DNA from: Trichostrongylus colubriformis
Taxonomy: Eukaryota > Nematoda > Chromadorea > Rhabditida > Trichostrongylidae
NCBI GenBank assembly: GCA_963978905.1
Contig: OZ022257.1
Location: 26,923,274 to 26,987,273 of the forward strand
DNA length: 64,000 nt
Direction of reading: 5' to 3'
The notes below the pieces were generated by a model, which was not told where the DNA came from, ran no database searches, and saw only the letters and a program-made list of their open reading frames with translations. This document shows positions 34,446 to 46,700 of this stretch, piece by piece (positions within the stretch are counted from its first letter, which is position 1; each line of letters starts with the position of its first letter). Both the position numbers and the translations under genes were made by a program.

Positions 34446-36044
34446 CAGGAAAAACGTCATACTGCAAATTAGGTACTTACGAACTCCGATTTTGGTGCCT
34501 TACATACATACGGTAGTAGTCCCTGCTCGAGGGCAATGGGTGTTATAGACTGACCGCCCGTCAGAACAAAATAGAGGTGCCAAAATCAAACATTATGAAG
34601 GTGAGGAAAAGTGCCGAAAACCCGAAAAATGGAATCCCTAGTTTCCCTTGTCGTCGCCGAATTCGTGCTATCGCGTGGGCTACACCATTGACGGATCGAT
34701 TGAAACCACACGGACGGCTTCACAGTCAATAACTTGTGCCTTTGTGAGCACTCTAATTATCGATACTTGTGCCTAGAACCAGCCTTCCTGACTTTATAGG
34801 GATTGTCAAAATTTCAGTGAACAGGGTTGTTGTGAGATTCGACTGTTTTCAGCGTAGTTTGAAGGCGAGACGTCTTATAGGATAGGCAAAACTTGCATCT
34901 GAACATGTAGGCATAGGTAAAGCTCAGTGGGATCACTCCTGATGCTTATCAGGCGAGAGGTGAAAGGAGTCCGCCACTCGCACCGAAATGCTATCGTCCC
35001 ACTGGCACCCATGAGTGCGATGAGGGCTCACCCTAGAGCCACAGACGAGTAAGCTTTTTAGACAAGTGCGCTTTCGGGCAGCGACTATTATTATTGCCGG
35101 TAAATAGAAACAGATTGCACATTTCACTCTCAAAATGCAACAAACAATAATACGTGATGCTTTTGGCGATGGCTCCCCTTGTGGACTTCATTAAAACCAC
35201 CTTGGCCTTTGAATGTGAGATTATCTACTTCACAGCGACCAGTTTTCTCCACGTTCCCTGGAGTTAAGCTGAAATGCATACACTTTGTTGAATGCAACTG
35301 TATCCATAAACATGCACCGCGGTCATCCTTGATTGACAGCCAAATCCATATGTATGGCCAATCATGCTATAGCCGGCTTACCGACCTTTCATTCCACTGC
35401 ACTGCACTTGAGCGGAACTGTAAATTCAATCTGTTTTTGTGAAAAAAGACACGAACTGTAGCTGATTTATTGTTCAACGTACAAATATCAACAACGGCAT
35501 ATGACTTGAAAGTAAGAACTTAGTTACGAGAGTTCACTCGTCATTCGAAGTCTAGGTACAGTATTTAGCAACTATCTTATTTGTAGAATCTTCACAGTTT
35601 CCATAACTGGGCTGGGCAGGCTCGATTCGAAGATAGCGAACTGATACGAGTGGAGAGCCTTAACTGGTGAGTTACAGGTAAACGCAGGCACCATAATACA
35701 CAAAAAGGCTCAGTGAGAACCCTTTTACCATCAGTCAGTACAGCCTGGATACTTAAGTCAAAGATGGATGTATACTATAGTGGTTGCCCAGCGTACTTGT
35801 AGGGAGTCATGTGCTCCTCAAGACGGAGCAGTGGAGAAGTACACAACTATTATAAGCAACCAATCGCCTCGAATTCTGCAGTATGCCAAGGATCGATCTA
35901 ACGGCGTGTCCTCTCAGACTGAAGCTTGTGCGTAAGAAAGAAAACATGGGCAGCTGTAAAAGGAATGCTTCCGCATCATGTGTGGAAAAAACCATTCAAA
36001 GGAATGACGCACATGCGACCGCTTTCCTGGAGAAGCGCAGAGCT
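34446..36044 (+). other. Intergenic, no supported feature
   Basis: The ORFs are short and lack splice context. I recognise no repeat shared with other parts of the window. Confidence 0.35.
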
Positions 36045-37310
36045 TCGAACAGGGTTAAGCGTCCAGTGGAGAAAAATTTTAAAAAATACGACCTCCCCCC
36101 CCCCCAAAAAAAGGGGGCCTCAACACGACCCACCTTCCGCTTCTTCTGGGGTTTCTACCAAGCCAGTGCGATCCATCACGGAAATAAGAGCCCATGGTAA
36201 AAGAAAACACTGAGGCCAAATTAAACTCCTGACAAAAAAAAAGAAATAAGAACCTAACAAAACTCGGTACTCATATTCCAAAACAAATCGTCTAGGAATC
36301 AACAATTCCAATATTTATATTCCGAAATGAAAGCGTTGCCGACCACTGATAATGTGCTTTCTTAGAGCTCATCGTTGCAGCAGCTGAGACCTGTTTTTCT
36401 AATCTTTCTGAGACCTATCTATTGGACAATTGCTTTCCCTAATCGTTGTGTAGATCTCGACATGGGTTTCCAGTTACGGAAAATTTTGAAAATTTTCGAA
36501 GTGTTTCACTTCAAATGGTCATAACTTCCTTCAAACTTAACCATATAAGCGCGTTTTCGGAACCATATAAGCGCACTTCCGGGTGCCCGGGGTCAGCGAC
36601 GTTGCTGCTTTCGAACTACCTGAGCTACGCCATGTCTTCAAAACGAAAAAAGAAACTTTGAGGAAAGCCAGTTGAGGAAAATTTCTTTGTCGAATTCGCG
36701 AGATCTTTCCACGATTCTTCTGAAAAAACAATTTATTGCTGCTGAAATTTTTCTAGCATGCATCCCCCCACTCTCGGAGGCTTAGTGGGAAGGCAAGAAG
36801 CGTCGGTCAGCTTCTGTGTGGGGCGCGCCATGCATGAGGATTCCATCCACATTCTCAATGAATACAAACGTTTTTCCGGTCCGCATAGTGGCCGCCAGCA
36901 CTAGATTACGTACTTGCGATCGCAGTAAGATATGGAAGAAGTCCATATCAGCTAATTTTCCGCTATAATCCCATTGTTTCTGGAGTGTCCATCCACGGTG
37001 GGACTCGTTGATAGATATCCTTTCCAGGTTGATTGGTGAATTTCAAAGGTGTCTCTGTACGTGGTTTCGGTGTCAGCGGACCAACGAAAGTGCTATTGTC
37101 GTTGACCGGTTTCGTTGCGGATCGCGCCATGCATGATGTTTCCATTACGATTAACTTAAACTAGTTTCGGGTTCGAACCCAATTAGTCAGTTTATCATTT
37201 TCCCTTACACTTTAGACCATCAGCCTGAGAAATTCTGTTGATCACTGCTTACCTCAACGATTACTATCCCCCCCCTCCTAGCGGACCAAATACGACCCCT
37301 TTATCCTAGC
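36045..37310. mobile_element. TACGACCCCCC-end element, copy 2
   Basis: It begins AGGGTTAAGCGTCCAGTGG and AAAAAATACGACCTCCCCCC, and ends CCTCCTAGCGGACCAAATACG followed by ACCCC, parallel to copy 1 at 13362-14803. Interior order is conserved, including the minus-strand METSCMARSATKP frame (36963-37145), which frameshifts earlier than in copy 1. Here the element stands alone, not within a long-TIR unit, so the two are separable. Confidence 0.6.
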
Positions 37311-37339
37311 TTGGAAAGAAGATCTCAATGCAACACACT

Positions 37340-39060
37340 CCAAATGAGTCGAAGCCATCAGCTGAGCCTTTAAAGTGGATGTCAAAGATTTACTATGAGA
37401 ATACCGAAGAAAAAACTGCCGAAAGCAGCAGAAAAAGAGCAAGCATTAGACGCTGCAAAGCGATATCAGTGATCAAAGGACCTCGTAGACAAGTATGGAA
37501 GAATATAAGCATTGCGAAGACTCATTATACACACCGTTTGAGAGTGCCTTACAAGGTGCAATGATGCTCATCAATGCTTGCAAAAGTTCCTCCCATACTG
37601 GAATAAGAAGTTGCTTATGCTATCAAAAAGATGAAGGAAGGAACTGCTCCCAGTCCAGACAGCATTTCTGCAAAGCTCTTTTCGGCCGGTGATTCAGCCC
37701 TCCATTCGCTTCTTGCAGAGCATTTCAACCATTACATTTTTTTCTCCGGACGATTCCAAATCCGTAAAAAGAGTCCAAGACGATACTGCTATTCAAAGAG
37801 TCCAACGCGAAGATATCGCGAACTATGATCTGGTGAGCGTGCTCTCCGTGGTGTTCTAGACTTTAGCAAATATTCTTGTCTATCGCATGAAAAGAATCCC
37901 AGACTACTACCAGTGAGTGGAGCAAGCCGGTTTTCGCAAGAACTTTCCTTGACGGATCACACTCAAAATGTCTTCAGCTCATCGAAAGCAGTCGCGAGTA
38001 TCATCTAACACTGTTCCTTGCCTTCGTTAATTACAGAAAGACGTTCGGCTCTGTGGAAACAAATATTGTCCTCAACGCCCTGACGTGTGCTGGAGTTCCC
38101 AGTGCTCATAGTCACTTGCTTGATGAGTGCTCCTCCAACACCTCAACCACGATACACTTGTTTGACGAAATTTCACTCTTCCTCCCGAGCTGTTTACGTC
38201 CGCGTTCGAGAAGGTCGTAGCCAGTCTGCACTGGGAAGACAAAGGCTACCTCACTGATGGTGAACGGATTAGCAAACGGATTAGCTTTGGCGATTATATC
38301 GTTCTGATATTATGTAAAATCACAGAGATGGAAATAATGATCAACGAGCTAAAAGTGTCTGGAACAAAATCGGTTTGGAAATGAACACGGAATAGGCGAA
38401 AATCATGGTTTACCAGTGGTGTGAGCAAGGCACAGTAGAACTAGTAACACAATCATCTTCAGCAGGTGGACTCCTACGTACACGGCGAACGATCCACAGC
38501 CGAAATATCCTGTAGAAGACGCGGATGATAGGCAGCTTTCAACTCGATCAGTGAAGTGCCGACCAACTAAAAGATGCGGATCTGCAAGCATCGATATCCA
38601 ACGCCTCAGTACTGCCGGCACTATGCTACGCAACGGAAATCTGATTTGACGAGAAGGCAGTATTCAGAGCATTAGTCAGCTCTCCGTGTGCTGAGAAGAC
38701 GCTTCTCGAAGATTAACCTGTAGCAACTCAGGCTACGGAGTGAGAATCGGGAGAAGTCGCGATTGCAAGAGAAGTTGCACTACGTGAGAGAGATGGAACA
38801 TCGTTGGACTGGCCATTAACTGAGAAAAAAGGGCCACCGATGGAGTTTGCGTGTAACCGAACGGCCTCCGCGGAAGAAGAAGAGGCCACCAGGAAGTTCG
38901 CTATCAAGGTGGGCCGTCGCATTCTCAACATCATTCAAAGAACGCGATCTGCCACACTAGATGCAACCAGAATCGAGCGGAATGGCGAAGTCGATCCACG
39001 CTAGGACAACATCAGCAGACCGACCATCGAAGTGTGGAAGTAATCAAATGAAGAACATAG
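37340..39060 (+). pseudogene. Decayed RTE-type non-LTR retrotransposon (reverse transcriptase)
   Basis: Fragments in several frames follow the order of a nematode RTE reverse transcriptase: KKMKEGTAPSPDSISAKLF, LANILVYRMKRI, EQAGFRKNFS..DHTQNV, EYHLTLFLAFVNYRKTFGSV with ETNIVLNAL (the catalytic Asp of the usual FVDYxKAFD is Asn here), FGDYIVLI in place of FADDIVLF, then a C-terminal RWTGH-like stretch near 38800 and an RIERNGEVDPR end. Many stops and shifts are present; it is dead. The endonuclease half is not visible. Confidence 0.7.
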
Positions 39061-42000
39061 AAGATCGATTGAGAACGTAGGCTGAAGTAACTCCCGATTC
39101 CATCTTGAAGGAAAAAGAGAATAGTTTCAAGGCAAAATGCCCAAAACCACATTCACTTTTAACAGAAAATGAATGGTTGTCAAAACAGTCGTACTCAAAT
39201 CTTCGCCCGTTTGTACCTCATCTCATCTACATAATTCAAAGTGCTGAATCAAGTCACCCCCCCTTTCCGTGGCATTGGCAGTCGGCCTGCTATCGTTACG
39301 TCGTCGTACTTAACATGGGTCTGAAGGTTGATTTCGACTCCTCGCTTCGAGATCCCCTGACATCGCTCGTCAACGAAAATATGATATTTCTGAATTTATC
39401 TATTGATGGTCTTTGGTTCCTAGTCTCGTCCCCGTATTTTGTTCATCGTCTGAGCAAGAAGAGCTTATGACAGTGACATGATTGGTCGCGAAAAAGGTTT
39501 CAACTCTTTTGATTTCAATGCAAAAGAGGAGTTATGGTCTTGACCAAGTAGTCTGCAAGAAGGGGTGAAGGAATCACGATACTCCGTTCCCGGTGTCATC
39601 GGTAAAGTTGTTCTAGGGCATGGGTTACATAGTCCAGTGAACTTCGGCTCAATAGCAGCAACTTTCTGCAGAGCCCGGGAACTAGGCGACTATAGGTGTC
39701 CTGCTACCTACATACCTGATCTTTTTCATTCCCGCGCCACTCGGTTTGTTGCTCCCATTCGTTTAGTTTGACATGTTTTCGGTCTACTTTAACGCCCAAC
39801 ACTACAATGGCCATAGTATAATACCAGAGAGAGTGATTTCTCAGCGGCTCCCCTGTTGAATGGAGCGGGTTCAGATTGAGGTTAGTAGGTTTACAACAGA
39901 AAAAGACTAAATGTCAAGTGGCCCTTACACAAATCGGCAAGTCCATGAACAAGAACCGATTTTGCTGAGACTATCCAGTAGCAGATGTGAAGGCTGAGTC
40001 GGTGATTACCATCGTCGTACTTTTTGCAGCATTAACGCAAGACTCTTGTGTTATGGCGAAGCCTTAGACTTCGAGAAGAGTTTAGACCATCAGTGATGCA
40101 GCACTGGCTTCACCCTTTACTAGTATTAACGTAAGTCTGGCCCACATAGACAATACAACGAGCAAAGTTCTTCTTTTTTTTGGAGAGCTGGAGGTGCTGA
40201 TGCTGTATTAAGTTTGTGGTAATCATACTTCAAAAGGTGCTTGTCCTTGAGAAATCATGGGTAAAACAGCTGTCAGCGGACCTACTACACATGCGGAATG
40301 GATGAATTTACTCGAACATAAGTACATCGGTTGTCCTGTAGCTGTCCTTTGTTTCGTTTAAAAGTAACAACCTTCACAATGGCGATGCGGTCTTGGTTAC
40401 AAAGCACAGTAGTTTTCAGCAATGCCAACAACCAATTGTGGACCAGGCATGAGCAAAGTGTCAAGGGAATCTCGCGCCCTACCACGTCCTTGTCATCAAA
40501 AGTCTGCCATTACGAGCAGTACGGGGAAGAAGGGCCCATTCGCCTCATAGAAAAAAAGCGAAGAAAAACGGTGCTGTAGGCATAACACCTCCCCCCTCGT
40601 CAATCGATAATCAATGTGCAGCGGTGCGCTCGTCGCAAGCGCAAGATGGGGGATGAATGAATTAACTTGGAACCCAAATCTCTCTCTCATACAGAGATCC
40701 AAACGCGACCTTCCCAATTCGGAATTCCTCCTCACCGATTAGAACACACAGAGCCTTCCTATTGTCCGAAAAAAAAATTTCGTTTTGACAAAATGACGGA
40801 AATACCCGTGTCGACGTTCAATTGGTCTCAGTTGAGTTTCGATGTTTGTGTGCTTTGTTATCCTGATTTTGCAAATATAGGGCTTTTCTGGGGCGTCCTC
40901 AATATCTGCGGTAACTACGATGAAAGGTGCATTTATAGGTTGACCAGAAAATGATAGGTGTAGGAGCTGTGTAGAGCAAAAGTTTCAGCGCAATAGTATT
41001 CGTAGTAGTGACTCGCTAACCACCGTTGTTCGCCCTTCCATGAAGCTTTGAGATCTCACAGGTCACCGTTTCACCCACATTGTTCCATTAACCGAGTAAA
41101 GGTGCATTAATCGAAATGGTGGCGGCGCTTGCATTCCGTAAAAAGCTGACGGGTGCTCGGGCGCATGCATGTCGAAAGGCACAGTTCGCGTGAATGGGTC
41201 TGCGCAAGATAGCACACAAACACAATGTTTGATAAAGCAAACAGAGGATACAGACCAAATTGTTCAAATACGTGTTCTTGACCTCTCATCCAAGTGTTCA
41301 ATGTGGTCTTAAATCTCTCCTCAATGCCTTAGGAAGTCTCGAAAGCCCAACTTATGATTGTAGTCGCCAGAGGGTAAGTAGCGAGTGTTTCGTCCGCGAG
41401 GGGTCCATTTTCTTTAAGCTAAATGCCGTCATGAGGTATTGCATGGGGGAGCATTCCGTCATCTTCCATCTCATTTTATTTCAGATCGTGTCATATTTCC
41501 AGGAATTAATCATGACTTATGCATTTGGAAGTTCCAGGTAGTTCCAGAGTCTATTGCCATTCCCAATATTACATCTTCTCGTGAAAAGAATTTGAGATGA
41601 GCCATTTAAAAAAAATTGTGAAATTGGGAATAGCCTTTTCAAAGAAATTGTCCCATTGGTATTGCCTGTCTAATTTGTTTTTTTTAACTCGCTTATGCAT
41701 CAATGTGGGTAACATGATGACCCGTGAGTTCGCGCCACTAATCGGGGTGGCTTCGCACCTCATTTGCGAAACAACATTAATCAGGTGCGAAAAAGCAATA
41801 GCCATCCACCCCTGAATCCCTATACTGGTAGCCACCAAATTTAATTGACAACTGTCATTTGTGGTAAATATGGGCTGCTTAAGTGTCTACTGATGGGCTG
41901 CTTAAGTGTCTACTGATATAAGCTCCATAGAGAGCAAGCTTGACACAACGTCAAGGTTGCATTTATTCTGAATCTGGCTGCGTTTAACAGCGTCATTATG

Positions 42001-42400
42001 GAAGATTCGACTTCTTAGGAACCGTGAAGTGTGAAACCCTGCTAAAGGGCCAATAACTGCTCATTACAACTAGCTAATGTGCACTCGCTAAAGCCACCTT
42101 TCAACCACTGACGATCTTCCGAACCTTATTCAACAACAGAAACGTGAAAAATATTTAAATTCCTTTCAATGTTGTGACACAAACTATTGAGTTGCTGTCA
42201 TAGGGTATCGAATGACAGAAGGAATTTTATGATATACATATGGAAGAAATTAATGGTACTGACAAGCTACCTAATCGACTGTTTATTAACATGGCGTGGT
42301 TGTCCGAGTCGAGTTAACCTGAGCGGTTCGAATTTTGACATTGACGTAGAATGGTGTGTTTTTGACTTATTTGCGAGGGCAGGTATCATTGGTTTTGACT
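39061..42400 (+). other. Intergenic, no confident gene; one small tandem duplication
   Basis: ATGGGCTGCTTAAGTGTCTA (plus CTG) is repeated twice in tandem at about 41870-41919 (23 bp unit). Open frames at 39105-39470 and 40667-40954 have no recognisable domain or splice context. Nothing else is supported. Confidence 0.35.
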
Positions 42401-42930
42401 TTTTATTATTATTATTATTATTTATTATCGGTTTCACATGGCAAAAAAAAAATAGCATGTTAAATACTGTAACTAGACACTGCCGATAGAGGAAAAGGAA
42501 AAAAAAACATTAGGAAGACAGAAACATGAACAGAACTCGAACTCGAACATCGGATAGTATGCGTGGATCAATGACAGTAGGGTGGGAAACTTGGTGGTGA
42601 AGAGCAGTGGCCCGCCAACACTGCAAGTCGCTCGAGCATTACACGACTCCGGATACCATCTTAGTTGGTCCGCCAACCCCACCAAGGGCCACCTACCGAC
42701 GTAATGGGAATTACAAAAGCATCTAATATGAACACAAGCAAGGGTCAGCTTATGAGTAAAATAAACGCACTAGTACTAGAAATACAATGACCGAAGAAAA
42801 AACACAGCAAGGACCATTATGACAAAAGCATCGCTTCCGAACTCAGAGATAAAACTTTAGCTTCTGTTCTTATTCCGTTTCTTATTCGAGTCAATGAACC
42901 GAATACTCTTTTGATTCCTGTTGTATGCGG

Positions 42931-45678
42931 CTAGAACCACCCTTGTGCAATCATGATTTTCTTTAGCTTGCTTCGAAACGAAATAACAGAATTTGAGTTC
43001 ACCACTGAGATGGGCAAGTCATTCCAGACAGAAATGATCCTCTGGGTGAAGGAGTTACGAAATTCCGTTGTTTTCGTTTTTTCTCTCAGTATTCTAAAGT
43101 TATGACCACGTGTGCGTCCAATAGTTACCGATCTGTTGAAAAGCATGTCAAAGTCTGCATCTACTAAATTCCAGGACACCTTAAAGACAAATTCGTAATC
43201 GGCCATTTTTCTCCTCATTTCTAATGTGTTGGCATTAAGTAGCGATAATCTGTGCTTGTAAGACAGATGGAACATCCCTACGCGAGCAAAAATTCTTTCA
43301 GTAAACTTCGCCTGAACTTTCTCAATGCGCTCGACCAAGAGTCTACTTGAAGGACTCCATACCATTGGGCAATATTCCAGTAAAGGACGAACATAACTTG
43401 CAAAAAGCGAAAATAATGTTTCCGTATTCCTGGTCGAAAAGGCGCGGAGAATATAGTTAGCCCTGCAATTGGCTAGATAAACAACTTTGTCAATGTAATC
43501 ATCGAAGGAAAGAGAACAAGAGTATGATATTCCTAAGTCGCGTGCTGTGTCCGATTTTTTAAGCTCTGTGCCGTTGATCGAAAAGTCAAAATTTGTTAAA
43601 CGAGATGGGCCTAACTGTAGGATTATCGTCTTTTCTCGAGAAATAGTAAGCTCAGACTTTTGCGACCACTTAGCTATGGAATCAAGCGCTTCCTGTAGTA
43701 GGTAAGACTGATCAAAGCACCAGATTTTAACGTCATCTGCGTACAGCGAACAATGCACGTCTGGTGGGAGACATTGTGGCATATCGTTAATGTAGAGTGT
43801 AAACATCAAAGGACCAAGGCAGGTGCCCTGTGGAACTCCACTTTCTGTTCTGTAGATTCGGGAGCGCAAACCATTGAGAATTACTGACTGTTTCCTGTTC
43901 AAGAGAAATGACTTCAGAAAATTAAGGAGGCAGCCGGATATGCCAAACTGCCTTAGCTTCGCAAATAGAAGAGGAAGAGGTATGGAATCAAAGGCTTTTG
44001 AGGAATCGATATATGCCACAGAGACCGCTTTCTTCTTATCTATAGCCTTCTGCCACATTGGGATTGACGAAAGAAGTGCTGTGGAAGTTGACCTTTTTGG
44101 AAGGAACCCATGCTGATATGGGCTAATGAGTTTGTTAGAAATAAGGAACCTTCTAAGTTGGCAACAAACAATTCGTTCCATCACTTTGCTCAGAGATGCG
44201 GTGAGGCATACAGGTCTATAATTTCTGACATCACACTTGTCACCCTTTTTATGTATGGGACGTACCAGTCCAAGATGCCACAAAGCCGGTGTGTCACCTT
44301 TCAATAGTATGCGGTTGAACAGACATGTCAAGGCGGGGGTAAGGCCTAAAGCTGCTTTTTTGAGAAATATGTAAGGAAGCCCATCCGGAGAGGTAGAGCA
44401 GCGCATCGGAAGTCTTTCTAAAGTACGGAATACATTTTCATTGTTGATGTCAATCCAGTCCAGAAAACAAGCAGATGTAGCGCCAGAAGTTTTATGTGAT
44501 ACTGAAGAAAAGCTTTTGTAGAAAGTTTCAAAGTATGTAGCGAAGGCCTCGGCTTTATCACGGTCAGAAACACAATGCTCCCCTGCGGAAGAGATAATTG
44601 TACCAATATTTGTGGAGGATTTCAATCTCGTGTTGCAATAACCCCAGAATCTCTTAACATTTCTTGAACGAGCAATTTTCTCTTCGCGTAAGAGACTCAG
44701 TTTTGCCAGTTTCCTTTTCAGTAGTCGCGAAAGCTGAGTATACTTACGCCTATGTGATGGGTTCTCACTTCTATACAGTTTTTCTACTCTGGACTGCAGT
44801 ATGCGCAAGAAGTGCGGGACATTCGATACCTTATCTGATATGTAGCTGTAAGGAACGAAGCGAGAAATCAAAAAGTGGCAGCAACTCATGAGGGCTAAGT
44901 AGCAGTCATCCACCGTCGGGCAACTATCAAAAAGGTACTCCCAGTTCACGCGGAGAAGATAATCGCAGATTGCCTCATAGTTACCTTTCGCAAAGTTTAT
45001 AAAGAATGTTTGACATGGCTCCGGCTCACTAAGTGGCAGTGAGAAGACGACCGAAGCATGGTCAGATGTTGAAAAAGGTGCTTCAACTGAGACCCCGCTC
45101 ACAAAGGCAGTGTTGTTCGATAAAATGATATCTAAGAAGTTGCAACCGTGCGTGGGCTGGGATACTAATTGTAGGAATCCATTGGCTCTAGCGAAATCTG
45201 CAAAAAGTTGACCCTGATTTTTCGAGAATCCCTCCCCTATATTTCTAGTTTGATGGGACCACGAAATGTCTCGGAAGTTGAAGTCGCCCAATATAATGAG
45301 GGGCGAGCGGCTTTCGCTCATTTCTTCGAGATACAAAAGAAAATCTTCGAAAGCGGTTACAGAACACGAAGGACTACGGTAACACAGTATTATAATGGCT
45401 GCAGAACAAGGCAAGGCGATCTGAAGAGAAATACATTGCAAATATATAGAGAAGTTGCGAGAGGATAATAGAATAGTGGGTATTGTGTTCCTAATTACAG
45501 CCAGAACCCCGCCTCCAGCGATATCACCCTCCCTGTCGCACCGAAAAACTTTGTAAGGATATTGGGCCACAATGGTACTGTCATTAATCTTATTGGGTTT
45601 GCACCAAGATTCCGTTATGAACAAGGCGCATGGATTACACGTAAGCAAGTGGTAAAGGTCGGGTAGCTTGTTGTTCAC
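42931..45678 (-). CDS. CR1-like ORF2: AP endonuclease and reverse transcriptase
   Basis: The protein has 915 residues from the first GTG shown; the frame is open up to about 45741 with no ATG, and FNARSVNNKLP upstream is the usual start of the endonuclease domain. Endonuclease motifs: ITESW (21-25), GDFNFRDISW (131-140) and SDHASV (205-210). Reverse transcriptase: VRPIHKKGD (472-480), NYRPVCLTASLSKVMER (486-502), AYIDSSKAFD with its catalytic Asp (555-564), GVPQGTCLGPLMF (614-626) and YADD (646-649). C-terminal region: VERIEKVQAKFTERI. No RNase H or CCHC knuckle is seen. The visible catalytic residues are intact. It would nick target DNA and prime cDNA synthesis there. Translation must couple to ORF1 by +1 shift or reinitiation. 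Confidence 0.85.
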   Translation of the reverse strand: MNNKLPDLYHLLTCNPCALFITESWCKPNKINDSTIVAQYPYKVFRCDREGDIAGGGVLAVIRNTIPTILLSSRNFSIYLQCISLQIALPCSAAIIILCYRSPSCSVTAFEDFLLYLEEMSESRSPLIILGDFNFRDISWSHQTRNIGEGFSKNQGQLFADFARANGFLQLVSQPTHGCNFLDIILSNNTAFVSGVSVEAPFSTSDHASVVFSLPLSEPEPCQTFFINFAKGNYEAICDYLLRVNWEYLFDSCPTVDDCYLALMSCCHFLISRFVPYSYISDKVSNVPHFLRILQSRVEKLYRSENPSHRRKYTQLSRLLKRKLAKLSLLREEKIARSRNVKRFWGYCNTRLKSSTNIGTIISSAGEHCVSDRDKAEAFATYFETFYKSFSSVSHKTSGATSACFLDWIDINNENVFRTLERLPMRCSTSPDGLPYIFLKKAALGLTPALTCLFNRILLKGDTPALWHLGLVRPIHKKGDKCDVRNYRPVCLTASLSKVMERIVCCQLRRFLISNKLISPYQHGFLPKRSTSTALLSSIPMWQKAIDKKKAVSVAYIDSSKAFDSIPLPLLFAKLRQFGISGCLLNFLKSFLLNRKQSVILNGLRSRIYRTESGVPQGTCLGPLMFTLYINDMPQCLPPDVHCSLYADDVKIWCFDQSYLLQEALDSIAKWSQKSELTISREKTIILQLGPSRLTNFDFSINGTELKKSDTARDLGISYSCSLSFDDYIDKVVYLANCRANYILRAFSTRNTETLFSLFASYVRPLLEYCPMVWSPSSRLLVERIEKVQAKFTERIFARVGMFHLSYKHRLSLLNANTLEMRRKMADYEFVFKVSWNLVDADFDMLFNRSVTIGRTRGHNFRILREKTKTTEFRNSFTQRIISVWNDLPISVVNSNSVISFRSKLKKIMIAQGWF

Positions 45679-45706
45679 AGATCTGGCATTGAAAAGGACA
45701 AATCTG

Positions 45707-46570
45707 TTAAAAACAAATGGAACTGGATGAGGGGTTGCTGGCTAGAGACGTATTAAACCCCTGCGAAGAAGGTAGAGTGCGATGGTCCAAGGTTACCTGA
45801 GAGTCAGAACGAGTGCGATGCGGAAGCTCCCTTGGGGTTTTTAGCTTGTATATCTGAAGATCACGCACAACGTACTGCAATTTGCCTTCACTCGCATTCC
45901 ACTGGCCAGCTTGTTTCCTCAAGGAGCGGTCCAGCTCCAGTTCTTGGGCGGTATAATCGCGCCGTGCATAGGAGTGGACGAAGTTTTTCGTCAGACTTTG
46001 GCGGCCCGATCTCATATGTTGCAGAAGCCGATCCTTGAGTTCCTGCGAGGGTAAACTGATTTTTATGACCCTCCCGCGACTGTTCATTCCTCTCGGCTGA
46101 TTAGCTGGGTGGCGCTGAGCTGTAATGTTTCCTTTAGAAAATTCTTCCATCAGCTCATCATCGCCAGAAGTCTCTATCACTTGCTTCAGCGCTTCCTTAT
46201 CGAATTTTTTGGTGGCGAGGTCATCCTTTTGTTCTCCCACACCTATCCAAGCAATCCTTCTCAATTTGTCGTCGATCTTCTTCTCGTCTGCCCTTACCCT
46301 CACCATGGCTGAATATAACATGTTTTGATTTGTATTATTCTTTGAAAGATTTGCAATGCTGTTCTCCAAGGCCATGATACGTGCGAGCATACCCTCCTGA
46401 CGAACGCTGATCTCTTCGATTTTGGTAGTGATCCTATCGAACGACGCTAGAAGAGCTTTCTCCATTCGATCGGCGCACGAATCATATTTTTCCATCATTT
46501 TCAAAGCCCATAAAGGGAGCTCCTGGTCGCTGTCCTCGTTCGACTGATTCCTTTTTGTTCCGCGAGCCAT
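45707..46570 (-). CDS. CR1-like ORF1: coiled-coil nucleic-acid-binding protein
   Basis: The protein has 287 residues starting MARGTKRNQSNEDSDQELPL; this ATG at 46570 is preferred to one 26 codons upstream because the body begins here. Residues 25-90 form a heptad-like coiled coil (EKALLASFDRITTKIEEISV, ALENSIANLSKN). A middle basic/acidic region (ADEKKIDDKLRRIAWIGV.., GRVIKISLPSQELKDRLLQH) resembles the RRM-like part of retrotransposon ORF1 proteins. The tail is Ser/Asn-rich. It likely binds the element RNA. The stop TAA (45709-45707) lies inside the 5' part of ORF2 in the other frame. Confidence 0.7.
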   Translation of the reverse strand: MARGTKRNQSNEDSDQELPLWALKMMEKYDSCADRMEKALLASFDRITTKIEEISVRQEGMLARIMALENSIANLSKNNTNQNMLYSAMVRVRADEKKIDDKLRRIAWIGVGEQKDDLATKKFDKEALKQVIETSGDDELMEEFSKGNITAQRHPANQPRGMNSRGRVIKISLPSQELKDRLLQHMRSGRQSLTKNFVHSYARRDYTAQELELDRSLRKQAGQWNASEGKLQYVVRDLQIYKLKTPRELPHRTRSDSQVTLDHRTLPSSQGFNTSLASNPSSSSICF

Positions 46571-46700
46571 GACTGATAATAAACCAATCTTATTCCCCCT
46601 ATTACACAAGTTCAGGTCAAAAGGGGAACCACCAAAATCGATCCTCACCGATGAATCGATCAGACAATTGAATATGATACTATTTCCTTATATGATACGA

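Larger units (their letters stand above)
42403..46700 (-). mobile_element. CR1-like non-LTR retrotransposon, apparently full-length coding
   Basis: On the minus strand it carries ORF1 (46570-45707), ORF2 (about 45741-42931), a 3' UTR of about 500 bp and a terminal AATAAATAATAATAATAATA microsatellite at 42403-42427, which marks the 3' end. Both ORFs are open, so the insertion is probably recent. The 5' end is approximate (somewhere above 46570), and I could not find a target-site duplication by eye. The clade call (CR1/Jockey-like rather than RTE) rests on the ORF1 plus endonuclease-RT layout without RNase H, and the VERIEKVQAKFTERI C-terminal motif. Confidence 0.8.
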
